Notes under the pieces: generated by a model
Told to the model about the DNA's origin: nothing
Seen by the model: the letters and a program-made list of their open reading frames with translations, nothing else
Database searches by the model: none
Shown here: one piece after another, positions 27,562 to 35,123 of the stretch
Layout of the letters: each line of letters opens with the position of its first letter
Numbering within the stretch: position 1 is the stretch's first letter
Made by a program: the position numbers and the translations under genes
Origin: Bacteroidales bacterium
GTDB lineage: Bacteria; Bacteroidota; Bacteroidia; Bacteroidales; Paludibacteraceae
Length of the DNA stretch: 64,000 nt
Direction of reading: 5' to 3'
Assembly (NCBI GenBank): GCA_012837935.1
Contig: DUQG01000014.1
Span: 62,001-126,000 of the forward strand

Positions 27562-27951
27562 ATGTCTGAGAAATATTCACATTCAGAATTAACTTCAAAG
27601 ATTATAAAGTGCTTTTATACGGTCTATAGCACATTGGGTTATGGATTTTTAGAAAAAGTGTATGAAAACTCGTTGAAGATTGAATTGCAGTTGTCAGGGT
27701 TGAATGTGGAAGCTCAGAAAAAGATTGATGTGTATTATAATGATAAAGCCGTAGGCGTGTATTATGCTGACTTGATTGTGAATAATGCTGTTATTTTAGA
27801 AATTAAAGCAGCAGAAGGATTGTGTGAAGAACATGAATTTCAATTGATTAATTATCTAAAAGCAACAGATGTAGAAGTTGGATTATTGTTGAATTTTGGT
27901 AAAAAACCTGAGTTTAAACGAAAAATTTATACAAACAATTATAAAAAATAA
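27562..27951 (+). CDS. GxxExxY family protein
   Basis: 129 residues. The name-giving motif is 'GFLEKVYENSL' near residue 31. Later 'VYYADLIVNNAVILEIKA' has the D...ExK spacing of PD-(D/E)XK nucleases. Members of this family are small stand-alone proteins of unknown function that turn up singly between unrelated genes. Here the gene interrupts the rhamnose cluster between rfbD and rfbB and is bracketed by short tandem repeats, so it looks inserted. Nuclease activity is inference from the motif. Confidence 0.85.
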   Translation: MSEKYSHSELTSKIIKCFYTVYSTLGYGFLEKVYENSLKIELQLSGLNVEAQKKIDVYYNDKAVGVYYADLIVNNAVILEIKAAEGLCEEHEFQLINYLKATDVEVGLLLNFGKKPEFKRKIYTNNYKK

Positions 27952-27953
27952 TG

Positions 27954-28036
27954 CACACAGATGACACAGATTTTGTTGATTAACACTAATTGTTAAATCA
28001 GTTTGAATCAGTACTATCAGTGTCATCAGTGTCCTG
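27954..28036. repeat. Degenerate 9-10 bp array after the GxxExxY gene
   Basis: The left part has ACACAGATGACACAGATTTT-type units in the same orientation as 27508. The right part has the complementary type (ATCAGTGTCATCAGTGTC). It ends 8 bases before the rfbB start. Confidence 0.6.
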
Positions 28037-28043
28037 TTAAATT

Positions 28044-29099
28044 ATGAAAAAGAATATTCTTATTACCGGAGGAGCCGGATTTATCGGTAACCATGTTGTA
28101 CGTCTTTTTGTACAAAAGTATCCCAATTATCGCATTATCAACTTGGATAAATTGACTTATGCAGGTAACTTGGCGAATTTGACCGACATTGAAAACGAAC
28201 CGAATTACGTTTTCGTTAAAGCAGATATTTGTGATTTTGAGAAAATGCTTGAAGTGTTTAAAACGTATGGAGTAACCGATGTGATTCACTTAGCCGCTGA
28301 AAGCCACGTGGATAGAAGTATTAAAGACCCGTTTACATTTGCTCAAACCAATGTGATGGGAACTTTGAGTTTGTTGCAGGCAGCCAAGGAACTTTGGAAA
28401 GAGGATTATAAAAAACACCGTTTCTATCATGTTTCTACGGATGAAGTTTACGGTGCGTTGGAGTTTGATGATACGCTCTTTACAGAAACTACAAGTTACG
28501 ATCCGCATTCGCCTTATTCTGCGAGTAAAGCAGCGTCAGATCACTTTGTGCGTGCGTTTCATGATACATACGGTATGAATATCGTTATTTCCAACTGCTC
28601 AAATAACTACGGTCCTTACCAATTTCCGGAAAAGCTTATTCCGCTGTTTATCAATAATATCCGTCACGGAAAACCGCTGCCTGTCTATGGAAAAGGCGAA
28701 AATGTGCGTGACTGGCTCTATGTGGTTGATCACGCTCGTGCTATTGATATTATTTTCCACGAAGGAAAAACAGGCGACACTTACAATGTGGGCGGCTTTA
28801 ACGAATGGAAAAATCTTGACCTGATTAAAGTGATGATTAAGGCAGTGGACAAACAGCTAGGAAAGCCGGAAGGACACTCTTTGAATTTGATAACTTTCGT
28901 TACTGACCGTGCCGGACATGACTTGCGTTATGCTATTGATAGTCGAAAATTGAAAAACGAGTTAGGCTGGGAGCCTTCGTTGCAGTTTGAGGAAGGAATC
29001 GAACTAACAGTAAAATGGTATCTCGAAAATCAAGATTGGTTGGATAATGTAACAAGCGGCGAGTACGAAAAGTATTACGAAAAGATGTACGGCGAATAA
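28044..29099 (+). CDS. rfbB: dTDP-glucose 4,6-dehydratase
   Basis: 351 residues. It converts dTDP-glucose to dTDP-4-keto-6-deoxyglucose. Visible: 'ITGGAGFIGNHVV' for NAD binding, 'VIHLAAESHVDRSI', 'YHVSTDEVYGAL', the active-site 'YSASKAASDHFVRA', 'NCSNNYGPYQFPEKLIPL' and 'RDWLYVVDHARAI'. It completes the four-gene dTDP-L-rhamnose set. A terminator follows at 29150. Confidence 0.96.
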   Translation: MKKNILITGGAGFIGNHVVRLFVQKYPNYRIINLDKLTYAGNLANLTDIENEPNYVFVKADICDFEKMLEVFKTYGVTDVIHLAAESHVDRSIKDPFTFAQTNVMGTLSLLQAAKELWKEDYKKHRFYHVSTDEVYGALEFDDTLFTETTSYDPHSPYSASKAASDHFVRAFHDTYGMNIVISNCSNNYGPYQFPEKLIPLFINNIRHGKPLPVYGKGENVRDWLYVVDHARAIDIIFHEGKTGDTYNVGGFNEWKNLDLIKVMIKAVDKQLGKPEGHSLNLITFVTDRAGHDLRYAIDSRKLKNELGWEPSLQFEEGIELTVKWYLENQDWLDNVTSGEYEKYYEKMYGE

Positions 29100-29149
29100 G
29101 CTGGAAATTGGAAGTACGAAAAGATATTCAGTTAAATTACTTATATAGA

Positions 29150-29177
29150 AACACTTACTACGGTGAGTGTTTTTTTA
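29150..29177 (+). terminator. Rho-independent terminator after rfbB
   Basis: AACACTTAC pairs with GTGAGTGTT (one G-T pair) around a TACG-like tetraloop and runs into seven T. It closes the rhamnose transcript before the wbp-like genes. Confidence 0.8.
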
Positions 29178-29230
29178 AGAAAATCAATAAAAGTTTTATG
29201 CTTAAAATTTTAGAGACCTTTCTAAATAAT

Positions 29231-29429
29231 GTGAGTTCGATATAATTTTTGCCCGTAGGGCATTTATATCAATAGAATGAAATTTATCTACCAATATTTT
29301 CCCGTAGGGAATACATCCCCTACGGGCAATATGGTTTATTTCCAATGTATTCCTATTGATATTAATTTCCTACGGAAAATTAAGTAGCTTTCAATCAAGT
29401 AATTATTCTAATTCTTATATCGAACTCAC
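29231..29429. repeat. MITE-like element with perfect 15-bp terminal inverted repeats
   Basis: GTGAGTTCGATATAA at 29231-29245 is the exact reverse complement of 29415-29429. The 199-bp interior has no ORF but carries internal palindromic pieces around CCCGTAGGG and CCCTACGGG. It fills the gap between the rfbB terminator and the next promoter. No target-site duplication is certain. Confidence 0.8.
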
Positions 29430-29440
29430 GTTAAATAGTG

Positions 29441-29448
29441 TATTTTTG
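29441..29448 (+). promoter_or_regulatory. Putative -7 box of the wbp-like operon
   Basis: TATTTTTG lies 12 bases outside the MITE end and 42 bases before wbpA. The -33 region would fall within the terminal inverted repeat of the element. Confidence 0.5.
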
Positions 29449-29490
29449 CAAAATATTTAAACAAAAAAATTATTATCTAAAATAACTCTG

Positions 29491-30807
29491 ATGATTAAAG
29501 AAAATCTATTAAGAAAAATTGAACAACGCGAAATTGTAGTTGGTGTGGTTGGATTAGGCTATGTGGGACTTCCCTTAGCCGTAGAAAAAGCAAAGGCAGG
29601 CTTTAAAACCATCGGTTTTGATGTGCAGGATAAAAAGGTGGATATGGTAAATGCCGGGCACAATTACATCGGTGATGTGGTGGATGAGGATTTGGATGAA
29701 ATTGTAAAAAAGGGAATGTTATCGGCAACCAAAGATTTCAGCTTTATCAAAGATGTTGATTTTGTGGCAATTTGTGTTCCTACGCCATTGGATGTTTATC
29801 AACAACCCGATATCAGCTATGTAAGAAATTCTACCAAAGCCATTGCAAAATATATGACCAAAGGGACGATGGTTGTCTTAGAATCAACTACATATCCTGG
29901 AACAACCGAAGAGTTGGTTAAGCCTATTTTGGAAAAAGGTTCAGGTTTGATTTGTGGAAAAGATTTCTACTTGGGTTTTTCACCGGAGCGTGTTGATCCG
30001 GGAAATTTGATTTACAAAACAAAAAACACCCCGAAGGTAGTAGGTGCCATTGGTGAGGATGCACTTGAAGTAATTGCAGCTATGTACAGAGCCGTTCTTG
30101 ATAGCGATGTGCATACGGTTTCAAGTCCGGCTATCGCCGAAATGGAAAAAATTCTGGAAAACACCTATCGAAATATCAATATCGGTTTGGTCAATGAGTT
30201 GGCTATTCTTTGTCACAAAATGAATATCAATCTTTGGGAAGTGATAGAGGCTGCTAAAACAAAACCTTACGGATTTCAGGCGTTTTATCCCGGTCCCGGA
30301 TTGGGTGGACATTGTATTCCGCTTGACCCGTATTATCTATCTTGGAAAGCGCGCGAATACGGTTTTCATACTTCCATGATTGAGTCGTCTATGATGATTA
30401 ACGACCGCATGCCGGAGTACTGCATGGAGCGCGCGTCAAACATTTTAAATCGTTATAAAAAGTCATTGAACGGTTCAAAAATCCTTGTGTTGGGTGTGGC
30501 TTATAAGCAAGATATTGATGATTACAGAGAAAGTCCGGCTTTGGTGGTGATTGATATTTTGAAAGAAATGGGTGCCGATGTAGTTTATTTTGACCCATAT
30601 ATTTCTGAATATAAATACAAAGGTGAAATTTATAAAGGTGAGACAGAATTAACGAAAGAGCTGCTTAAATCGACTGATTTGGTAATGGTTACTGCAGGAC
30701 ACACCAATGTAGATTATGATTTTGTGCAAGAAAATGCAGTTTTCATTTTCGATACGAAAAATGCAATGAAAGCAGTAAAAAATCGTGAAAATATAGAATT
30801 GTTATAG
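29491..30807 (+). CDS. wbpA: Nucleotide-sugar dehydrogenase, WbpA-like
   Basis: 438 residues. It oxidises C6 of a UDP-sugar, here most likely UDP-GlcNAc to UDP-GlcNAcA. Visible are the NAD motif 'VGLGYVGLPLAVEKA', 'VDFVAICVPTPLD', 'LESTTYPGTTEE' and 'FSPERVDPG', and the catalytic Cys in 'GPGLGGHCIPLDPYYL'. UDP-glucose or UDP-ManNAc dehydrogenases share this fold. The substrate call rests on the neighbours: an oxidoreductase, a hexapeptide acyltransferase and an aminotransferase, which together match the Wbp pathway. Confidence 0.85.
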   Translation: MIKENLLRKIEQREIVVGVVGLGYVGLPLAVEKAKAGFKTIGFDVQDKKVDMVNAGHNYIGDVVDEDLDEIVKKGMLSATKDFSFIKDVDFVAICVPTPLDVYQQPDISYVRNSTKAIAKYMTKGTMVVLESTTYPGTTEELVKPILEKGSGLICGKDFYLGFSPERVDPGNLIYKTKNTPKVVGAIGEDALEVIAAMYRAVLDSDVHTVSSPAIAEMEKILENTYRNINIGLVNELAILCHKMNINLWEVIEAAKTKPYGFQAFYPGPGLGGHCIPLDPYYLSWKAREYGFHTSMIESSMMINDRMPEYCMERASNILNRYKKSLNGSKILVLGVAYKQDIDDYRESPALVVIDILKEMGADVVYFDPYISEYKYKGEIYKGETELTKELLKSTDLVMVTAGHTNVDYDFVQENAVFIFDTKNAMKAVKNRENIELL

Positions 30808-30845
30808 AAACAAGTTTTGAGAAATTGAAACAATAAACAGAAATA

Positions 30846-31805
30846 ATGAAAAAAATATGTGTTATAGGTGGCGGCAGATGGGGACAAAACCATATTCGCA
30901 CACTATTCGAGTTGGGAAATTTAGGCGGTATTGTTGAAAGTAATCCGAAAAGATTGGAGGATTTGTTGAGCAAGTATCCTGTGGAAGGATTTACCGATTT
31001 GGATAAAGCGCTCGAAAAAGATTTCGACGGATTTACAGTTGCGGCACCGGCACCATTACATTACGAAATAGCCAAAAAAATTCTAGAAAAAGGCAAAAGT
31101 GTGTTGGTGGAAAAACCGATGACTTTGTCAACCGAAACTTCCAAAGAGCTGGTGGAGCTTGCCAAAAAGAACAACGCTCAACTTATGGTGGGGCACGTTT
31201 TGCTTTTCCATCCTGCCATTATAAAAATCAAAGAATTGATTGATAGTGGAAAAATCGGCGATCTTTACTACCTATATTCTACACGTTTGAATTTAGGTAC
31301 TGTACGTACGGAAGAGAATGTTTTCTGGTCGTTTGCGCCGCATGATATTTCGGTGTTGGATTATTTTGTTGGTCATGCATCTGAAAGCATTGAATCAAAA
31401 GGTGTGAAGTTTTTGCAGAAAAATGTGTATGATTACACTATGACTCAGCTGACCTACCCAAATAACATTCACGCTCACATTTTTGTCTCGTGGCTGCATC
31501 CTTTCAAAGAGCAACGCTTGGTGGTGATCGGAAGCAAAGGGATGATTTCATTTGAAGATTCATCGCCGGAGAAAGAGATAAAATTCTACGATAAACATAT
31601 TGAATTTGAGCAAGGTATCCCGATTAAAGTGGAAAATCCGATCGAAATAATTCCTTACGAAAAAGCACAGCCTTTGACGGAAGAGTTGAAGTACTTTGTG
31701 GAAAATTTGGACAAAAAAATCAAAGTAGCAGACGGACAATCGGGCTATGAAGTGGTGAAAGTCCTTGAAAAAGCGCAAGAGTTGCTCGATAAAGCAGAAC
31801 GCTGA
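30846..31805 (+). CDS. wbpB: Gfo/Idh/MocA-type oxidoreductase, WbpB-like
   Basis: 319 residues. The N-terminal NAD-binding motif is 'CVIGGGRWGQNHIRTL', followed by the family's 'VLVEKPMTLSTETSKEL' with the conserved EKP Lys, and 'QLMVGHVLLFHPAI'. In the Wbp pathway it oxidises C3 of UDP-GlcNAcA to the 3-keto sugar that the aminotransferase then uses. It starts 38 bases after wbpA. Its stop codon is the first base pairs of the heptamer array at 31804. Confidence 0.85.
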   Translation: MKKICVIGGGRWGQNHIRTLFELGNLGGIVESNPKRLEDLLSKYPVEGFTDLDKALEKDFDGFTVAAPAPLHYEIAKKILEKGKSVLVEKPMTLSTETSKELVELAKKNNAQLMVGHVLLFHPAIIKIKELIDSGKIGDLYYLYSTRLNLGTVRTEENVFWSFAPHDISVLDYFVGHASESIESKGVKFLQKNVYDYTMTQLTYPNNIHAHIFVSWLHPFKEQRLVVIGSKGMISFEDSSPEKEIKFYDKHIEFEQGIPIKVENPIEIIPYEKAQPLTEELKYFVENLDKKIKVADGQSGYEVVKVLEKAQELLDKAER

Positions 31806-31894
31806 ACACAGAGTACAGAGCACAGAACACAGAGCACAGAACACAGAGCACAGAGTACAGAGCACAGAACACAGATAACGGAATATAGAGCACA
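31804..31894 (+). repeat. Heptamer array GA[AG][CT]ACA, 13 units
   Basis: Ten units in perfect 7-base register follow from 31804 to 31873, varying only at positions 3 and 4. Three more degenerate units reach 31894. The array begins within the stop codon of the WbpB-like gene and ends 56 bases before the four-helix-bundle gene. Confidence 0.9.
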
Positions 31895-31950
31895 AAGATA
31901 TGCTTATATTGGCTAAAGAATTATTATAAATCAAGTATTATAAACTAATT

Positions 31951-32304
31951 ATGCATAATTTTAAGAATTTAATAATTTGGCAAAAAGGAATAGAGTTAGT
32001 TACTGAAATTTATTTGCTGTCTAATCCATATCCTAAAGAAGAAATATTTGGTTTAACTTCACAAACAAGAAGAGCAGCCGTTTCTATACCGCTAAATATC
32101 TCAGAAGGTTCCGCGAAGTCAAGTAATAAGGATTTTGCTCGTTTTTTGGAGATGTCTATTGGTTCAAGTAATGAGTTGGAAACATCATTGATAATTGCAC
32201 GTAATTTGGCTTTTATTGATGATAAAACGCTGTTTGAATATCAGCAAAAGATAACAGATTTACGTAAAATGATTTTTAAATTCAAGGAGTCGTTAGACAG
32301 TTAA
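31951..32304 (+). CDS. Four-helix-bundle protein (S23/IVP family)
   Basis: 117 residues, all-helical. It carries the family signature 'LIIWQKGIELVTEIY' at the start, then 'FGLTSQTRRAAVSIPLNISEGSAK' and 'FLEMSIGSSNELETSLIIARNLAFID'. The family includes proteins encoded within 23S rRNA intervening sequences, and its fold is shared by Avd, the accessory protein of diversity-generating retroelements. No rRNA or reverse transcriptase is present here. The gene is inserted between WbpB- and WbpD-like genes and is bracketed by heptamer arrays of complementary sense. It probably binds nucleic acid; target unknown. Confidence 0.88.
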   Translation: MHNFKNLIIWQKGIELVTEIYLLSNPYPKEEIFGLTSQTRRAAVSIPLNISEGSAKSSNKDFARFLEMSIGSSNELETSLIIARNLAFIDDKTLFEYQQKITDLRKMIFKFKESLDS

Positions 32305-32341
32305 ACAAAATACATAAGATAGTTTTCCTTGTATAAACTGT

Positions 32342-32369
32342 CTGTATTCTGTGGTCTGTTTTCTGTATT
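32342..32369 (+). repeat. Heptamer array CTGTNNT, 4 units
   Basis: Four exact 7-base units. On the opposite strand they read ANNACAG, the same core as the array at 31804. The two arrays therefore flank the four-helix-bundle gene as an inverted pair. It ends 17 bases before the next start codon. Confidence 0.75.
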
Positions 32370-32386
32370 CCAAATAAGTTTTACAG

Positions 32387-32950
32387 ATGGAAAAAGATTA
32401 TTTCGTACACGAAAGCAGTTACGTTGATGAAAATGTAACGATAGGAAAAGGAACAAAAATCTGGCACTTTTGCCATGTTCAAAGAAATGCTATTTTAGGT
32501 GAAAATTGCTCACTTGGACAAAATGTAAACGTTGCAAACAACGTAAAAATAGGTAATGGAGTACGTATCCAAAATAACGTTTCGGTATATGAAGGTGTAG
32601 AACTGGAAGACAATGTTTTCTGTGGACCATCCTGCGTATTTACCAATGTGGTTACACCGCGTGCTCACTATTCCGTTCACGGAGTTTATGCCAAAACACT
32701 TATTAAATGGGGCGCATCTCTGGGTGCAAACTCAACAATTGTTTGTGGACATACTGTTGGACGATGTGCGCTGATAGCTGCCGGTGCCGTAATAACCAAA
32801 GACGTAAAAGACCACGCACTTATGGCGGGCGTTCCTGCTCGACAAATAGGGTGGGTGTGTGAATGCGGTGAACGGTTGCCTGAAGATTTGATTTGTAGTA
32901 AATGTGGGAAGAAATATCGGGAGGAGGCAACAGGCTTATTGGAGATTTAA
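32387..32950 (+). CDS. wbpD: Hexapeptide-repeat N-acetyltransferase, WbpD-like
   Basis: 187 residues. A left-handed beta-helix is visible from the repeated [LIV]Gxxxx pattern ('VTIGKGTKIWHF', 'AILGENCSLGQNVNVANNVKIGNGVRIQNNVSVYEGVEL'), then 'GASLGANSTIVCGHTVGRCALIAAGAVITKDV'. In the Wbp pathway it acetylates the 3-amino group of UDP-GlcNAc3NA. The tail contains two CxCG/CxxC pairs ('CECGERL', 'CSKCGKKY'), a small zinc-ribbon-like extension seen in some relatives. It lies between the four-helix-bundle and kinase-like inserts. Confidence 0.85.
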   Translation: MEKDYFVHESSYVDENVTIGKGTKIWHFCHVQRNAILGENCSLGQNVNVANNVKIGNGVRIQNNVSVYEGVELEDNVFCGPSCVFTNVVTPRAHYSVHGVYAKTLIKWGASLGANSTIVCGHTVGRCALIAAGAVITKDVKDHALMAGVPARQIGWVCECGERLPEDLICSKCGKKYREEATGLLEI

Positions 32951-33028
32951 GTAAATTTTAGTAACTTGCATGAGATAAAATCTCGTTAAGAAAAATAAGC
33001 AAAATATAATTGCTTTTAGAACTAAAAT

Positions 33029-33679
33029 ATGAACTTTAATATTATACGCAATGAATTACAAAATATCCTTTCGGGAACGAGCAGCTATAGCTACGATGCA
33101 GTTATCCAAACAATCGCCCGTTACCTTAGAAGAAGCGAAAGAGCAAGCCCAACGGCTGAAGAAAAACACGAAAACAAACCAAAAGAGACAGCGAAACTAA
33201 TAGAGTACGCAAAAAAACACAATTTGTTTTATGAAGTGTTAAATGAAGATGATTATATCTCAGAGGGAGCAGAGCAAAAAGTTTTTATTTCGGGAGATGA
33301 TGCTGTAATAAAACTCAATGATGCAATCTACTATGCTTCATGGAAAGACTATTTTCACAATCTTTTATTACATAACTACTTCTTTTCGGATACAGCTTAT
33401 TCATTTTTAGGTTTTTACTTAAAAGAGGATGTTTTGTATGCTGTAGTAAAACAAAATTTTATAAAAACAGAAGAGCAAACTGACTTAGCAAATGTGAGAA
33501 AATTTCTTGTTGCTAATGGTTTTGAAAACACAAAGAATCACGATTACTACCATCCTGTTCTTGGAATTATACTGGAAGATTTACACGATGAGAATGTGTT
33601 GACTAATAATGGTGTTCTTTACTTTATTGATACTGTGTTCTATATAAATTCCGAAGTTTTTTGGAAAGATATTGAGTAA
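33029..33679 (+). CDS. Putative polyvalent protein kinase-like protein
   Basis: 216 residues. The core resembles the 'putative polyvalent protein kinase' domain found singly or in large phage and conjugative-element proteins: 'ISEGAEQKVFISGDDAVIKLNDAIYYASWKDYFHNLLLHNYFF' followed by 'LGIILEDLHDENVLTNNGVLYFIDTVFY'. In the latter, HxxN and D sit like a kinase catalytic loop and metal-binding Asp. The N-terminal 60 residues are variable and charged. It has no evident link to sugar synthesis and separates WbpD- from WbpE-like genes, so it looks like a passenger from a mobile element. Function unproven. Confidence 0.7.
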   Translation: MNFNIIRNELQNILSGTSSYSYDAVIQTIARYLRRSERASPTAEEKHENKPKETAKLIEYAKKHNLFYEVLNEDDYISEGAEQKVFISGDDAVIKLNDAIYYASWKDYFHNLLLHNYFFSDTAYSFLGFYLKEDVLYAVVKQNFIKTEEQTDLANVRKFLVANGFENTKNHDYYHPVLGIILEDLHDENVLTNNGVLYFIDTVFYINSEVFWKDIE

Positions 33680-33800
33680 ATAGTTTGTTGAAATCGTATT
33701 CGATTATAATTCAAATCCTTAAATAATTAAAACTAAATAAAAGTAGCACGAACATAATTCGCTTCTCGATAGCTATCGGGAACGCGCAATTTGTAAACAT

Positions 33801-33832
33801 ACGTGCAATTCGTACAAATTCGTAAAATTCGA
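33801..33832 (+). repeat. Degenerate CGTNNAATT array before wbpE
   Basis: CGTGCAATT, CGTACAAATT and CGTAAAATT follow in tandem with a 9-10 base period and end 5 bases before the start at 33838. A near palindrome CGATAGCTATCG lies at 33767-33778. Confidence 0.55.
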
Positions 33833-33837
33833 AAAAA

Positions 33838-34971
33838 ATGCAGTTTAGAGACTTAGTAAAACAATACAATGTATTAAAGCCTGAAATAGATAAGGCTATG
33901 ATTGATACGGCGGCTTCGGGCGGCTATATCATGGGAAAAGCAGTGAAAGAACTTGAAGCTTCCTTAGCGGAATATGTGGGTGTGAAACACTGTATCAGTT
34001 GTGCCAATGGAACCGATGCTTTGACATTGGCGCTGAAAGCTTGGAATATCGGACCGGGTGATGCGGTTTTTGTTCCTGATTTTACTTTCTTTGCTTCGGC
34101 GGAGGTTATTTCTTTGGAAGGTGCTACACCTGTTTTTGTGGATGTAGATACCGACACATTTAACATGGACACACACAGCCTGAAAGTAGCCATTGAGAAA
34201 ACACGTGAAGAGGGTAAGTTGACACCGAAAGTGATTATCACGGTGGATTTGTTTGGGTTACCTGCCAACTATGTAGAAATTCGTAAAATTGCCGATAAAA
34301 ATAACCTGCTTATTCTGGAAGACGGTGCACAAGGATTTGGTGGCGAGTTGAATGGAAAACGAGCATGTAGCTTTGGCGATATTTCTACCACATCCTTTTT
34401 CCCGGCTAAACCGTTGGGTTGCTATGGTGATGGTGGTGCCGTATTTACCGATAATTCTGAGTGGGCAGCAATTATTGACTCGCTGCGTGTTCACGGTAAA
34501 GGCTCTTTTAAATACGATAATGTGAGAATTGGTGTAAATTCACGTCTCGACACACTTCAAGCAGCTATTTTGCTGGTGAAATTTGATGCTTTCAAAAAAT
34601 ATGAAGTGGCGGACATAAATAAAGCAGCAGTACTTTATACCAAAAAACTGTCAGGTGTAGTTAAAACGCCAATTATTCCGGAAGGTTACTATTCAAGCTG
34701 GGCACAATATACCATTACGTTAGAAAATCGTGAGCAGCGTGACGAGTTGCAAACTTTCTTAAAAGAGCACGGTATTCCAACGATGGTTTACTATCCTAAA
34801 CCGATGCACGAACAAACAGCTTACAAAGACTTGAATTATCCAGTGGGAAGTTGTCCGACAACAGAAAATCTTTGTGGAACAGTACTTTCCTTGCCAATTC
34901 ATCCCTATATTGAAGAAAGCGATATTGAGTTGGTGTGTGGAAAAATTAAAGAGTTTTTCGGAAAAGCTTAA
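33838..34971 (+). CDS. wbpE: DegT/DnrJ/EryC1 sugar aminotransferase, WbpE-like
   Basis: 377 residues. PLP-dependent: 'CISCANGTDALTLALKAW', 'LEDGAQGFGGELNGKRACSFG' and the Schiff-base Lys in 'SFFPAKPLGCYGDGGAVF'. In the Wbp pathway it transfers an amino group from glutamate to C3 of the UDP-3-keto sugar made by WbpB. With WbpA, B and D it gives UDP-GlcNAc3NAcA. It is the last gene of the region and is followed by a strong terminator. Confidence 0.88.
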   Translation: MQFRDLVKQYNVLKPEIDKAMIDTAASGGYIMGKAVKELEASLAEYVGVKHCISCANGTDALTLALKAWNIGPGDAVFVPDFTFFASAEVISLEGATPVFVDVDTDTFNMDTHSLKVAIEKTREEGKLTPKVIITVDLFGLPANYVEIRKIADKNNLLILEDGAQGFGGELNGKRACSFGDISTTSFFPAKPLGCYGDGGAVFTDNSEWAAIIDSLRVHGKGSFKYDNVRIGVNSRLDTLQAAILLVKFDAFKKYEVADINKAAVLYTKKLSGVVKTPIIPEGYYSSWAQYTITLENREQRDELQTFLKEHGIPTMVYYPKPMHEQTAYKDLNYPVGSCPTTENLCGTVLSLPIHPYIEESDIELVCGKIKEFFGKA

Positions 34972-35069
34972 TGGCTTAGGCATACATAAGAGCTATTTTT
35001 AAATTTTCCATGTAAATCAAAGTGTAACTTTGTAAAGTTCAACTTTGCTTTGCATGAACAAATAAACAC

Positions 35070-35100
35070 AAACGCCCGACAATCAAATTGTCGGGCGTTT
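35070..35100. terminator. Bidirectional terminator
   Basis: AAACGCCCGACAAT pairs with ATTGTCGGGCGTTT around a short loop (13-14 bp stem). It lies between wbpE (+) and the DUF3276 gene (-), serving both. Confidence 0.85.
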
Positions 35101-35123
35101 ATGGCTATTTAATTTTCTCTGTT

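Noticed and set aside
31804-31894. CRISPR array
   Set aside because: Units are 7 bases with no spacers and no cas genes; the same holds for the other arrays.
31560-31934. Cys-rich 124-residue ORF on the - strand
   Set aside because: The repeated CSVLCTL part is the reverse translation of the heptamer array at 31804; the rest is a shadow of the wbpB gene.
31951-32304. Diversity-generating retroelement accessory gene (Avd-like)
   Set aside because: No reverse transcriptase, template repeat or variable repeat is present in the window; only the fold is shared.
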